5,583 bases of DNA, from positions 1 to 5,583 of the forward strand of contig JBDHUV010000046.1 in the NCBI GenBank assembly GCA_039809365.1, read 5' to 3'. This document shows positions 1 through 5,190 of the stretch, in pieces. Origin of the DNA: JBDHUV01 sp039809365 (GTDB lineage: Bacteria; Patescibacteriota; Microgenomatia; Levybacterales; GWA1-39-11). Made by a program: the position numbers and the translations under genes. Under the pieces are notes generated by a model. It made no database searches, was not told the DNA's origin, and was given only the letters and a program-made list of their open reading frames with translations. Position 1 is the first letter of the stretch, and each line of letters begins with the position of its first letter.

Positions 1-535
1 GGACTTGGCCAGCTCCAAGTCCTTCCCACTCAGCTTGTTTTTCAAAAAGTAAATTGTGCATCTCCCAGAACTTGTCTTGCTTTCCTGCAGCTTCTGCAGC
101 TATTGCTGCTGCCTGAGCATTTTTATGAATTGAAGTCAAAGGAAAATGCTTATACATAAATCTCACATCATCAGGATAATCAGCTAGAATTTGTTCTACA
201 AATGGTTCATTTGCTTTACATGCAGGACACTGGAAATCTGCAAACTCAACTAACGTTACAGAAGCTGAATCAGTTGCTCCAGTAACCCACCCAGTATTTT
301 CAATAGTCACTGGTGTGTTTGCAAGACGTTCTTGTTCGGCTTTCTTTTGCTGACTTGAGTAGATAATAAAGCCTATCAATCCAACAATTATTGTTGCAAC
401 TACTCCAAAGGTAATCCATTTCATAGTATCTTCACTTGATCTAGTAGGAGTAACTGTTGATTGGGAACGCTGCTGTTGTTCATGTTCCATGCGACGAAGT
501 TCTTTTAACTCTTTTTTTGTTGGTTTTTTTGCCAT
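1..535 (-). CDS. DsbA-like membrane-anchored thiol-disulfide oxidoreductase, 3' end cut by window
   Basis: The 178 visible residues start at the ATG at 535–533 and run off the left edge without a stop. Residues 1–38 are a highly charged Lys/Glu/Gln-rich tail, probably cytoplasmic. Residues about 39–60 are one hydrophobic helix (WITFGVVATIIVGLIGFIIY), likely an uncleaved signal anchor. From about residue 78 a thioredoxin-like fold begins, with beta strand VTLVEFADF followed by the redox motif C103-P-A-C106, and then the helical insertion typical of DsbA/Thioredoxin_4 proteins (FMYKHFPL, then the Ala-rich helix AQAAAIAAEAAG and FWEMHNLLFE). The cis-proline loop and last helix would lie outside the window. 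The likely role is forming or isomerising disulfides in exported proteins on the outer face of the membrane; this is family knowledge, and the direction of the reaction cannot be told from sequence. There is no Shine-Dalgarno; a good promoter ends 6 nt before the ATG. It follows an unrelated gene on the same strand after 35 bp. Confidence 0.9.
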   Translation of the reverse strand, partial: MAKKPTKKELKELRRMEHEQQQRSQSTVTPTRSSEDTMKWITFGVVATIIVGLIGFIIYSSQQKKAEQERLANTPVTIENTGWVTGATDSASVTLVEFADFQCPACKANEPFVEQILADYPDDVRFMYKHFPLTSIHKNAQAAAIAAEAAGKQDKFWEMHNLLFEKQAEWEGLGAGQV

Positions 536-541
536 AGAGAT

Positions 542-570
542 ATAATAATTTAATCTTAATAATAAGTCAA
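542..570 (-). promoter_or_regulatory. Sigma-70-type promoter for the DsbA-like gene, predicted leaderless
   Basis: On the minus strand, -35 TTGACT (570–565, 5/6 to consensus), a 17-nt spacer and -10 TATTAT (547–542, 5/6) are followed by six bases (ATCTCT) and then the ATG at 535. The usual +1 distance places transcription start on or next to the start codon, leaving no room for a leader. The -35 box directly abuts the TAA stop of the upstream gene at 573–571. Confidence 0.6.
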
Positions 571-1278
571 TTATATTGGTCTTCTTGAGACCTCTGCTTT
601 AATATAATGATCTATGACAAATTTTGCAAACTCATCATCCCAATGAAGACCCTCTAGCTGTGCTTTGGTATTGATACGAAGAGATTCTAAAAAAGGACTC
701 TTTATTTGTACCCCTATATATGTTTGTAAAAACATATCCCCCCTTTTATATAACTGAGAAGTACATTCAAATGAAGTAGGTTTTCCAGACAAATCCAAAC
801 TATAATTTAACCCAAGCCCAGGTACGGAATTTATTGTACCATCTGTCTTAAATCCTGATTGTGCAAGGTGAGGATGTAAAAATACCTGTCTGTCATTGTC
901 TACAAACATAAGAATATTATCTTTTGATATACCAAACTCTACACCTTTCTCTTCAGTATATGTACAATATGATTCTGTCTCTTGGAAAATACGTTCTAAA
1001 CTCTCATAATAATCAGAATATGAAAGACCATTTAAGAATTCGTGTATATTTATTCCTGTCCCCTCACTAATTTTGGGATTATATTGTAATCTATATGATT
1101 CTTGATTATTAGGTATTTCTATATTTACTGTCGGAAGTCCAGAAGGATAGTTTGGAATAATAACTTCAGATGAATTAGATAGATTAGCCATTCTAGGTCG
1201 TGTACTATCCAGGCTTACACATATCTGCGGCTCAAATGAACCTAATCGAGATAACCTTTCACTCATATTAACCGGCAT
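571..1278 (-). CDS. Hypothetical protein, unrecognised family (about 235 aa)
   Basis: I do not recognise this protein. The frame is open to a TTG at 1338, but that start would touch the tRNA gene on the other strand. I prefer the first ATG at 1278, which gives 235 residues (MPVNMSERLS…). ATGs at 1266 and 1191 are alternatives, and none has a Shine-Dalgarno. A weak -10-like box lies 7 nt before 1278. The protein is soluble-looking, with no signal peptide or membrane helix, rich in Ser, Asn, Tyr and Glu, and has three cysteines (about residues 20, 105 and 172) with no metal-site spacing. Residues about 40–75 are Pro/Asn/Ser-rich and look extended. The rest alternates short hydrophobic strands and turns (NILMFVDND, MFLQTYIGVQI) and ends with a helical segment (WDDEFAKFVIDHYIKAEV). 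Composition resembles its neighbours. It is 35 bp upstream of the DsbA-like gene, which has its own promoter, so shared function is not implied. Confidence 0.6.
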   Translation of the reverse strand: MPVNMSERLSRLGSFEPQICVSLDSTRPRMANLSNSSEVIIPNYPSGLPTVNIEIPNNQESYRLQYNPKISEGTGINIHEFLNGLSYSDYYESLERIFQETESYCTYTEEKGVEFGISKDNILMFVDNDRQVFLHPHLAQSGFKTDGTINSVPGLGLNYSLDLSGKPTSFECTSQLYKRGDMFLQTYIGVQIKSPFLESLRINTKAQLEGLHWDDEFAKFVIDHYIKAEVSRRPI

Positions 1279-1285
1279 TTTACGA

Positions 1286-1314
1286 CTAATACTTTCAAAA
1301 TACAATACTCGTAA
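1286..1314 (-). promoter_or_regulatory. Weak promoter candidate for the hypothetical gene
   Basis: The minus strand carries TATTAG (1291–1286, 4/6 to the -10 consensus) 7 nt before the ATG at 1278, with a poor -35 match TTACGA (1314–1309, 3/6) 17 nt upstream. It is listed mainly because its position repeats the -10-to-ATG spacing of other genes in the window and because it supports the 1278 start. Confidence 0.25.
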
Positions 1315-1324
1315 CAATATTTTG

Positions 1325-1330
1325 TATAAT
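1325..1330 (+). promoter_or_regulatory. -10 box for tRNA-Arg
   Basis: A perfect TATAAT on the plus strand ends 9 nt before the first base of the tRNA, predicting initiation about 2–3 nt upstream of the mature 5' end. I see no good -35 at 16–18 nt spacing (around 1301–1307 the sequence is only A/T-rich), so activity rests on the -10. Confidence 0.5.
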
Positions 1331-1339
1331 ACTTCCAAT

Positions 1340-1412
1340 GCCCCCGTAGCTCAATGGATTGAGCAGTCCCGTCCTAAGGGAAAGATTGTAGGTTCGACTC
1401 CTATCGGGGGTA
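1340..1412 (+). tRNA. tRNA-Arg (anticodon CCU)
   Basis: A complete 73-nt cloverleaf can be folded by hand. The acceptor stem is 1340–1346 with 1405–1411 (seven pairs, the first G·U), with discriminator A1412. The D stem is GCTC/GAGC (1349–1352 and 1361–1364). The anticodon stem is 1366–1370 with 1378–1382, and the anticodon loop 1371–1377 has U33 and anticodon CCT at 1373–1375. The T stem is 1388–1392 with 1400–1404 around a TTCGACT loop. The anticodon reads AGG, so the tRNA is for arginine. The 3' CCA is not encoded (CTC follows), so it must be added by a CCA-adding enzyme. The outermost anticodon-stem pair (1366/1382) is G·A rather than Watson-Crick. A short T-run at 1416–1420 follows the acceptor stem and could help end transcription. 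Confidence 0.95.
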
Positions 1413-1418
1413 CTCTTT

Positions 1419-1447
1419 TTGCAATTTCACTTCTAATCCGAGATAAT
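1419..1447 (+). promoter_or_regulatory. Promoter candidate for the ABC-F gene, predicted leaderless
   Basis: TTGCAA (1419–1424, 4/6 to -35), a 17-nt spacer and GATAAT (1442–1447, 5/6 to -10) lie 7 nt before the ATG at 1455. No Shine-Dalgarno is present between the -10 and the ATG. Read-through from the tRNA is an alternative source of transcript. Confidence 0.4.
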
Positions 1448-1454
1448 CAACTGC

Positions 1455-2936
1455 ATGATTCAAGTTAAAAAATTATCATATTCATATGGATTTGGTCCTG
1501 TTTTTGATAGTGTGTCTTTTACTATTGGTGCAAATCGCAAAGTAGGATTAGTAGGTCCAAATGGTGCTGGTAAATCTACGATGCTTAAACTTCTAAACGG
1601 CCTGGAAGATCCTCAATCAGGGACTATCGAAGTAGTAGGTAAAATTGGCTATGTTCCACAAGAAATTAAACACGACCCTATACTTGATAACTCATCCAAT
1701 ATTAGAGAATTTATTGACCCGAATAATAAGCATGAAGATTTTGAATTACTACAAATGATCAGAGAACTAGAAATGGAAGATATTACTCTCTCTGAATCTC
1801 CCAAACATTTGAGTGGTGGGCAAAAAACAAAGCTTGCCCTACTCCGTGCATTATTAGAACAGCCTGATATCCTGATGCTTGACGAGCCAACCAACTTTCT
1901 TGATACAGCCGGTAAAAAATGGGTTATGGGATTTTTGTCAAACTATCCAAAAACATTAGTTATAATCTCACATGATCTTGCGCTACTTGATGCACAAATC
2001 AATGCTGTACTTGCACTCAATCCACACACAAAAAAAATAGATGAATATACAGGCAATTATACTCAGTATCTTCGTCTTAAAAAGGAACACGATGAGCTTG
2101 AAAAAAGACAAATCCTCAATGAACAGAAACATATTAAACGAATGGAAGCAGGGTTAAAAAAGATGCAACGAAATAAATCCAAAAAAGGCGTCCGCCAACG
2201 TACAATGTTACGTAAAAGAATAGAGAAACTGAGAGAAAGCCTGCCTGAATTACCGCCAGAGATTAAAAAAATTGTGATCCATCTTCCCGAACCCCATCCT
2301 GTCGGAGAGATACCGATCAAAGCAACAAATATTGTCAAAATGTATGACTATGAAATGATACTTGCAGATGTATCTTTATCAATTGTGAGAGGGGAACGAG
2401 TAGCACTTATTGGGCCCAACGGTGCTGGTAAAAGTACATTTATTAAAATACTTATTGGAATACTTGATGCAGATGCAGGCGAAGTAATTCGTGATCAAAA
2501 TTTAAAGATAGGATATTATTCACAAGAATTTGAGACTTTTGATTTTGACAAATCTATTGTTGAAAACGTTCAGTCAGTAAGCGCAGTACCAGAACATGCT
2601 CTCCGCCCTATTCTTACAAAATTTAACTTTCCAGGACAACGAATTTATCAACAAGTGAGTACGCTTTCAGGAGGAGAAAAAACAAGACTCTCTATTGCAA
2701 TGCTTATGCTACAAAATTACAATCTTCTTATTCTTGATGAACCAACAACATATCTTGATGTCATGTCTCAGCGTATTATTTTAGATGCTTTAAAAAGTTA
2801 TACAGGAAGTATGTTATTTGTCAGTCACACACCAGAATTTGTAGAAGAACTACAACCGAATAGAGTCCTATTGTTACCTGAAAACAAGATTCAGTACTGG
2901 ATTCCGGAAAATCTAGATAAAGTTTTGATAACTTAA
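1455..2936 (+). CDS. ABC-F family ATP-binding protein (ribosome-associated type)
   Basis: This 493-residue protein has two ABC nucleotide-binding domains on one chain and no membrane segments, the layout of ABC-F proteins (EttA/Uup/resistance-factor class). Members act on the ribosome near the E site, or protect or rescue it, rather than transport. Domain 1 shows Walker A GPNGAGKST at 34–42, signature LSGGQ at 119–123, Walker B with catalytic Glu at ILMLDEP 139–145 and switch His in ISHD 171–174. Domain 2 shows GPNGAGKST 320–328, LSGGE 404–408, LLILDEP 424–430 and VSHT 456–459. The inter-domain linker, about 195–285, is strongly basic and helical (Lys/Arg-rich around 228–262), fitting the P-site tRNA interaction motif. 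All catalytic residues are present. The protein ends shortly after domain 2, without the C-terminal extension of Uup. The ATG at 1455 is the natural N-terminus of domain 1. I cannot assign EttA, Uup or a resistance role from sequence alone. Confidence 0.93.
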   Translation: MIQVKKLSYSYGFGPVFDSVSFTIGANRKVGLVGPNGAGKSTMLKLLNGLEDPQSGTIEVVGKIGYVPQEIKHDPILDNSSNIREFIDPNNKHEDFELLQMIRELEMEDITLSESPKHLSGGQKTKLALLRALLEQPDILMLDEPTNFLDTAGKKWVMGFLSNYPKTLVIISHDLALLDAQINAVLALNPHTKKIDEYTGNYTQYLRLKKEHDELEKRQILNEQKHIKRMEAGLKKMQRNKSKKGVRQRTMLRKRIEKLRESLPELPPEIKKIVIHLPEPHPVGEIPIKATNIVKMYDYEMILADVSLSIVRGERVALIGPNGAGKSTFIKILIGILDADAGEVIRDQNLKIGYYSQEFETFDFDKSIVENVQSVSAVPEHALRPILTKFNFPGQRIYQQVSTLSGGEKTRLSIAMLMLQNYNLLILDEPTTYLDVMSQRIILDALKSYTGSMLFVSHTPEFVEELQPNRVLLLPENKIQYWIPENLDKVLIT

Positions 2937-2952
2937 TACTCCATTCATACAC

Positions 2953-2999
2953 AAGGTTATTTTCGTATAGAACCTTCCTCCCTATATTCCGCATAACCT
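2953..2999 (+). other. Intergenic hairpins with two mutually exclusive pairings
   Basis: Downstream of the ABC-F stop, AAGGTT (2953–2958) can pair with AACCTT (2971–2976). Alternatively AGGTTAT (2954–2960) can pair with ATAACCT (2993–2999). The two use the same left arm and cannot form together. Neither is followed by a T-run on the plus strand, so a classic intrinsic terminator is not supported. This may be a weak 3'-end structure for the ABC-F mRNA, or chance in A+T-rich DNA. Confidence 0.25.
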
Positions 3000-3013
3000 A
3001 AATTATCGTATTC

Positions 3014-3043
3014 TAGTCAGAATATACTTTTTATTGATATAAT
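3014..3043 (+). promoter_or_regulatory. Extended -10 promoter for the EamA transporter gene, predicted leaderless
   Basis: A perfect TATAAT (3038–3043) is preceded by TGA, giving an extended -10 (TGnTATAAT). A moderate -35, TAGTCA (3014–3019, 4/6), lies 18 nt upstream. Only six bases (CAGGCG) separate the -10 from the ATG at 3050, so transcription should begin at about the start codon. The AGG in that gap is too close to the ATG to work as a Shine-Dalgarno. Confidence 0.55.
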
Positions 3044-3049
3044 CAGGCG

Positions 3050-3898
3050 ATGTCATGGCAGTTCTTTCTTATTGTTAGTATTGGCTCTGAAGTATTCGCT
3101 CGTCTTTTACAACGAGTGCTACTGAAAGATGATAAAAGTGATCCTGTTGCATACTCTGTCGTTACTCAGTTAATTACAGGGCTTCTTGTAGGTATTTTTG
3201 CACTCTCGCAAGGATTTGAAATTCCTGATCTTTCAACAATATGGCCACACCTTATTGCTATGCCTGTATTATGGGGACTTGCTAATCTTTTTATATATAA
3301 ATCACTTAAATCTACAGAGGCATCAATTTTTGTCATTCTTTTTTCAACTCGTGCAATATGGCAAATTATTTGTGCAGTTTTATTTTTACAAGAAGTATTT
3401 ACCATTCAACAATTTATTGGCACTCTCCTTATTTTAGGAAGTGTCATTCTTGTCTCTTCAAATAAGACAAAAATCTCATTTAAAAAAGGAGAACTTTTTG
3501 CAATAGTAGCAGCAATACTTTTTGCAATATCTCTTATTAATGATGCGTTCGTTGTACGTACATTTGATGTCCCATCTTACCTTACATTCGGATTTTTCTT
3601 ACCAGCACTTGTTATCTGGGCTCTGTATCCTAAAAAAACTCCTGAGATTATCTCAATTGTTAAAAATACATCTATTTGGAGAATAGGGGGACTTGCAACA
3701 CTTTTTGGTATATCTGCATTAACAACATTGTATGCTTATAAATTAGGAAATAATGCTGCTCAGATAGGAGCAATTTTCCAAACGTCTACAGTACTTACTG
3801 TTCTTGCTGCAATCTTTTTCCTGAATGAAAGGAAATCTCTTATTCTAAAAATAATAGCAGGAATTGTAAGCTGCATAGGAGTTGTCCTAATTATATAA
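3050..3898 (+). CDS. EamA/DMT-superfamily membrane transporter
   Basis: The 282-residue protein is almost wholly hydrophobic, with about ten predicted membrane helices in two repeats of five (about 1–138 and 150–282), the EamA duplication of the drug/metabolite transporter superfamily. Each repeat ends with the family's recognisable pattern: a helix, a short loop with an acidic residue, then the last glycine-rich helix (LFLQEVFTIQQFIGTLLILG at about 111–130; FFLNERKSLILKIIAG at about 256–271 in repeat two). Length is normal for the family, about 280–300. It would act in the cytoplasmic membrane as a metabolite or amino-acid exporter or importer; substrate cannot be read from sequence. The ATG at 3050 is preferred because the first helix starts directly after it and a promoter sits just upstream. 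truB follows after 13 bp on the same strand, so the two probably share a transcript. Confidence 0.9.
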   Translation: MSWQFFLIVSIGSEVFARLLQRVLLKDDKSDPVAYSVVTQLITGLLVGIFALSQGFEIPDLSTIWPHLIAMPVLWGLANLFIYKSLKSTEASIFVILFSTRAIWQIICAVLFLQEVFTIQQFIGTLLILGSVILVSSNKTKISFKKGELFAIVAAILFAISLINDAFVVRTFDVPSYLTFGFFLPALVIWALYPKKTPEIISIVKNTSIWRIGGLATLFGISALTTLYAYKLGNNAAQIGAIFQTSTVLTVLAAIFFLNERKSLILKIIAGIVSCIGVVLII

Positions 3899-3911
3899 AG
3901 TATCCACACAC

Positions 3912-4589
3912 ATGAATATCTTTGCAATCAATAAACCTATTGGAATGACATCCCATGATGTTGTACACAGAATAAGAAAAATAACAGGAATAAAAAGAGT
4001 TGGACATGGAGGAACGTTGGATCCTCTTGCTTCAGGAGTATTGGTGATCGCAATTACCCGTGAGTTTACAAAACAGTTAGATCAGTTCGTAAAAGGGAAA
4101 AAAGAATATATTGCAAAAATTGAGCTTGGTTTTCACAGCACTACAGACGATGCAGAAGGAGAAAAAATGCAAATAGTAATCGATAAAATTCCTGACTCAG
4201 AAATGGTAGAAAAGACTGTTAAATCATTCATAGGAGAAGTGCACCAAACACCCCCCAACTACAGTGCAATCAAGCTTTCTGGGGTACCAGCATATAGAAG
4301 GATGAGACGCCGTGAAAACATTACACTCGAACCCCGAAAAGTTAAAATATATGACATTCAAATACTTTCTTATACATACCCTACCCTTGAATTAAAAGTT
4401 ATAACAGGCCCTGGTGTATATATTCGTGCACTTGCCCGAGATATTGGAGAAAAACTTCATACTGGAGGCTTTCTTGCAGGATTACAAAGGACAAAAGTTG
4501 CAGATTATACTTTAGACTCTGCATTAACTTTAGAAGAATTTGAAGACAAATTTAAAAAATCCACTATACATGTAAATACTAAAGATTAG
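3912..4589 (+). CDS. truB: tRNA pseudouridine(55) synthase TruB, short form
   Basis: TruB converts U55 in the T-loop of tRNAs to pseudouridine in the cytoplasm. The N-terminus has the family motif NKPIGMTSHDVV, and the catalytic loop GHGGTLDPLASGVL places the nucleophilic aspartate at residue 37. Later motifs are all present: KEYIAKIELGF…TTDDAEGE (64–84), QTPPNYSAIKLSGVPAYRR (112–130), GPGVYIRALARDIGEKL (166–182) and LQRTKVADYTLDSAL (191–205). At 225 residues it ends after the catalytic domain and lacks the C-terminal PUA-type RNA-binding domain of the roughly 314-residue E. coli enzyme; shorter TruB proteins are known. Translation starts at the ATG at 3912 with no Shine-Dalgarno; coupling to the transporter gene 13 bp upstream is likely. 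An A/T-rich TATAAA at 3894–3899 could be a weak private -10 without a supporting -35. Confidence 0.95.
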   Translation: MNIFAINKPIGMTSHDVVHRIRKITGIKRVGHGGTLDPLASGVLVIAITREFTKQLDQFVKGKKEYIAKIELGFHSTTDDAEGEKMQIVIDKIPDSEMVEKTVKSFIGEVHQTPPNYSAIKLSGVPAYRRMRRRENITLEPRKVKIYDIQILSYTYPTLELKVITGPGVYIRALARDIGEKLHTGGFLAGLQRTKVADYTLDSALTLEEFEDKFKKSTIHVNTKD

Positions 4590-4605
4590 ATTCTCTTTTG
4601 AGAAT
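4590..4605. other. Small hairpin at the 3' end of truB
   Basis: A perfect 6-bp inverted repeat, ATTCTC (4590–4595) and GAGAAT (4600–4605) around a TTTT loop, starts directly after the truB TAG. There is no plus-strand T-run after it, so it is at most a weak 3'-end structure for the truB mRNA. It lies just beyond the terminator of the converging gene. Confidence 0.3.
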
Positions 4606-4606
4606 T

Positions 4607-4656
4607 AAAAAAGCTTGAGTGAGAGAGGAAACGAGATCAGAATACTCACCCAAGCT
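4607..4656 (-). terminator. Intrinsic terminator of the alpha-CTD-like gene
   Basis: On the minus strand, arm AGCTTGGGTGAG (4656–4645) pairs over 12 positions with CTCACTCAAGCT (4623–4612), including one G·U wobble, around a 21-nt loop. It is followed at once by six T residues (the T-run overlaps the last stem base, 4612–4607). On the plus strand the same stem has an A·C mismatch and no T-run, so the terminator is directed at the minus-strand gene, whose stop lies 7 nt before it. Confidence 0.75.
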
Positions 4657-4663
4657 AGCAGAC

Positions 4664-5056
4664 CTATCCTTGAGGAAGGTACCTCTTCCATCCTTTAGGA
4701 ATACGGTACCCTTTCTCCTCCAGATTTCTGGCCAAGACCTCGAGGGCTCGTGGCCCAAAATTTCTGGAGTTCAACAGTCTCTCTGCCAGTTCATCGGCGA
4801 GCACATCGCCCACTGTTGAAAACCCAGCCTCTAGCAAAGGATTCACGACTCGCAGAGGGAGGTCAAGCTGTCCGATTCGGATGTGATAGAGATACTTCTC
4901 CATCAAAGAGAGTATCTTCTCTTCAACATCTTGGCCCCGATTCTTCCTGTGAAGAAGTATCATCAAGAGTCCAAGATCATGCTCCTCTTGTGCCAACTTA
5001 ATTCGAGCCTCTTTGACCCTATCCTGCAATAGAGCCTGGAACTGTTCATAGTCCAT
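4664..5056 (-). CDS. Stand-alone RNA polymerase alpha-CTD-like small protein
   Basis: The 130-residue protein starts at the ATG at 5056, chosen over an in-frame GTG at 5092 because GAGAGG sits 8 nt before the ATG while the GTG lies inside a predicted hairpin. Residues 1–57 look helical and charged and match nothing I know. Residues about 60–118 resemble the C-terminal DNA-binding domain of RNA polymerase alpha: IGQLDLPLRVVNPLLEAGF, then TVGDVLA, then RNFGPRALEVLARNLEEKG. By eye, R69 and N72 align with E. coli R265 and N268, and N99 and G101 with N294 and G296, residues known to contact UP-element DNA; K298 becomes R103 and S299 becomes A104. A basic tail (GWKRYLP) follows. No alpha N-terminal assembly domain is present. 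It may bind DNA or a transcription partner, or be a general helix-hairpin-helix protein; role unknown. The gene is about 49% G+C over 4681–5040, well above its neighbours. Confidence 0.8.
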   Translation of the reverse strand: MDYEQFQALLQDRVKEARIKLAQEEHDLGLLMILLHRKNRGQDVEEKILSLMEKYLYHIRIGQLDLPLRVVNPLLEAGFSTVGDVLADELAERLLNSRNFGPRALEVLARNLEEKGYRIPKGWKRYLPQG

Positions 5057-5064
5057 TAGGACAT

Positions 5065-5070
5065 CCTCTC
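5065..5070 (-). promoter_or_regulatory. Strong Shine-Dalgarno of the alpha-CTD-like gene
   Basis: GAGAGG on the minus strand is separated by 8 nt from the ATG at 5056. It is the only convincing ribosome-binding site in the window and decides the start of this gene in favour of 5056 rather than the GTG at 5092. Confidence 0.7.
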
Positions 5071-5081
5071 TCACTCTTGTA

Positions 5082-5125
5082 CAGTAATTCACACCAAGTA
5101 CACTGTTGTACAGGCATGATTACTG
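5082..5125 (-). promoter_or_regulatory. 5'-leader stem-loop or operator dyad upstream of the alpha-CTD-like gene
   Basis: On the minus strand, three stacked segments pair. CAGTAAT (5125–5119) pairs with ATTACTG (5088–5082), ATGCC (5117–5113) with GGTGT (5095–5091), and GTACA (5111–5107) with TGTAC (5102–5098), around an ACAG tetraloop (5106–5103). This gives 17 pairs, two of them G·U, with 1–2-nt bulges or internal loops. The element begins about 4 nt after the predicted transcription start (near 5129) and ends about 11 nt before the Shine-Dalgarno. It could be a 5' mRNA-stabilising hairpin, a translational control element, or a DNA dyad bound by a regulator. Confidence 0.45.
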
Positions 5126-5135
5126 AAACAAAGGA

Positions 5136-5164
5136 ATTATACAAAAATACGAAGGAAATGTAAA
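5136..5164 (-). promoter_or_regulatory. Near-consensus sigma-70 promoter of the alpha-CTD-like gene
   Basis: On the minus strand, TTTACA (5164–5159, 5/6) and a perfect TATAAT (5141–5136) are separated by exactly 17 nt. The predicted start is a G near 5129, giving a leader of about 73 nt to the ATG at 5056. It lies in the gap after the ndk stop, so the gene can be expressed independently of ndk. Confidence 0.75.
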
Positions 5165-5190
5165 ATTATAGGATATAAAAAGGAAAGAAG

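Noticed and set aside
1649..2338. Minus-strand open frames at 1649–1894 and 2063–2338
   Set aside because: They lie wholly antisense to the ABC-F gene, whose motifs are intact, and encode low-complexity Ser/Ile/Leu-rich products with no recognisable features or initiation signals.
3166..3437. Overlapping frames inside the transporter gene (minus 3166–3405, plus 3198–3437)
   Set aside because: The EamA reading frame is continuous with clear repeats; these are out-of-frame shadows.
4619..5001. Plus-strand frames at 4619–4819 and 4750–5001
   Set aside because: They are antisense to the alpha-CTD-like gene and its terminator. The minus-strand frame has a promoter, Shine-Dalgarno and recognisable domain, and the plus-strand products have none of these.
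5057..5092. GTG start at 5092 for the alpha-CTD-like gene
   Set aside because: It lies inside the predicted leader stem-loop with no Shine-Dalgarno at a suitable distance, whereas the ATG at 5056 has GAGAGG 8 nt upstream.
5165..5170. A second minus-strand TATAAT just after ndk
   Set aside because: The hexamer is perfect but I find no acceptable -35 at 16–18 nt, and it overlaps the spacing region next to the better promoter at 5136–5164.
4590..5190. Insertion sequence or transposon carrying the alpha-CTD-like gene
   Set aside because: I found no transposase, no terminal inverted repeats at both ends of the G+C-rich island and no matching target-site duplication; the inverted repeats present are explained by the terminator and the leader dyad.
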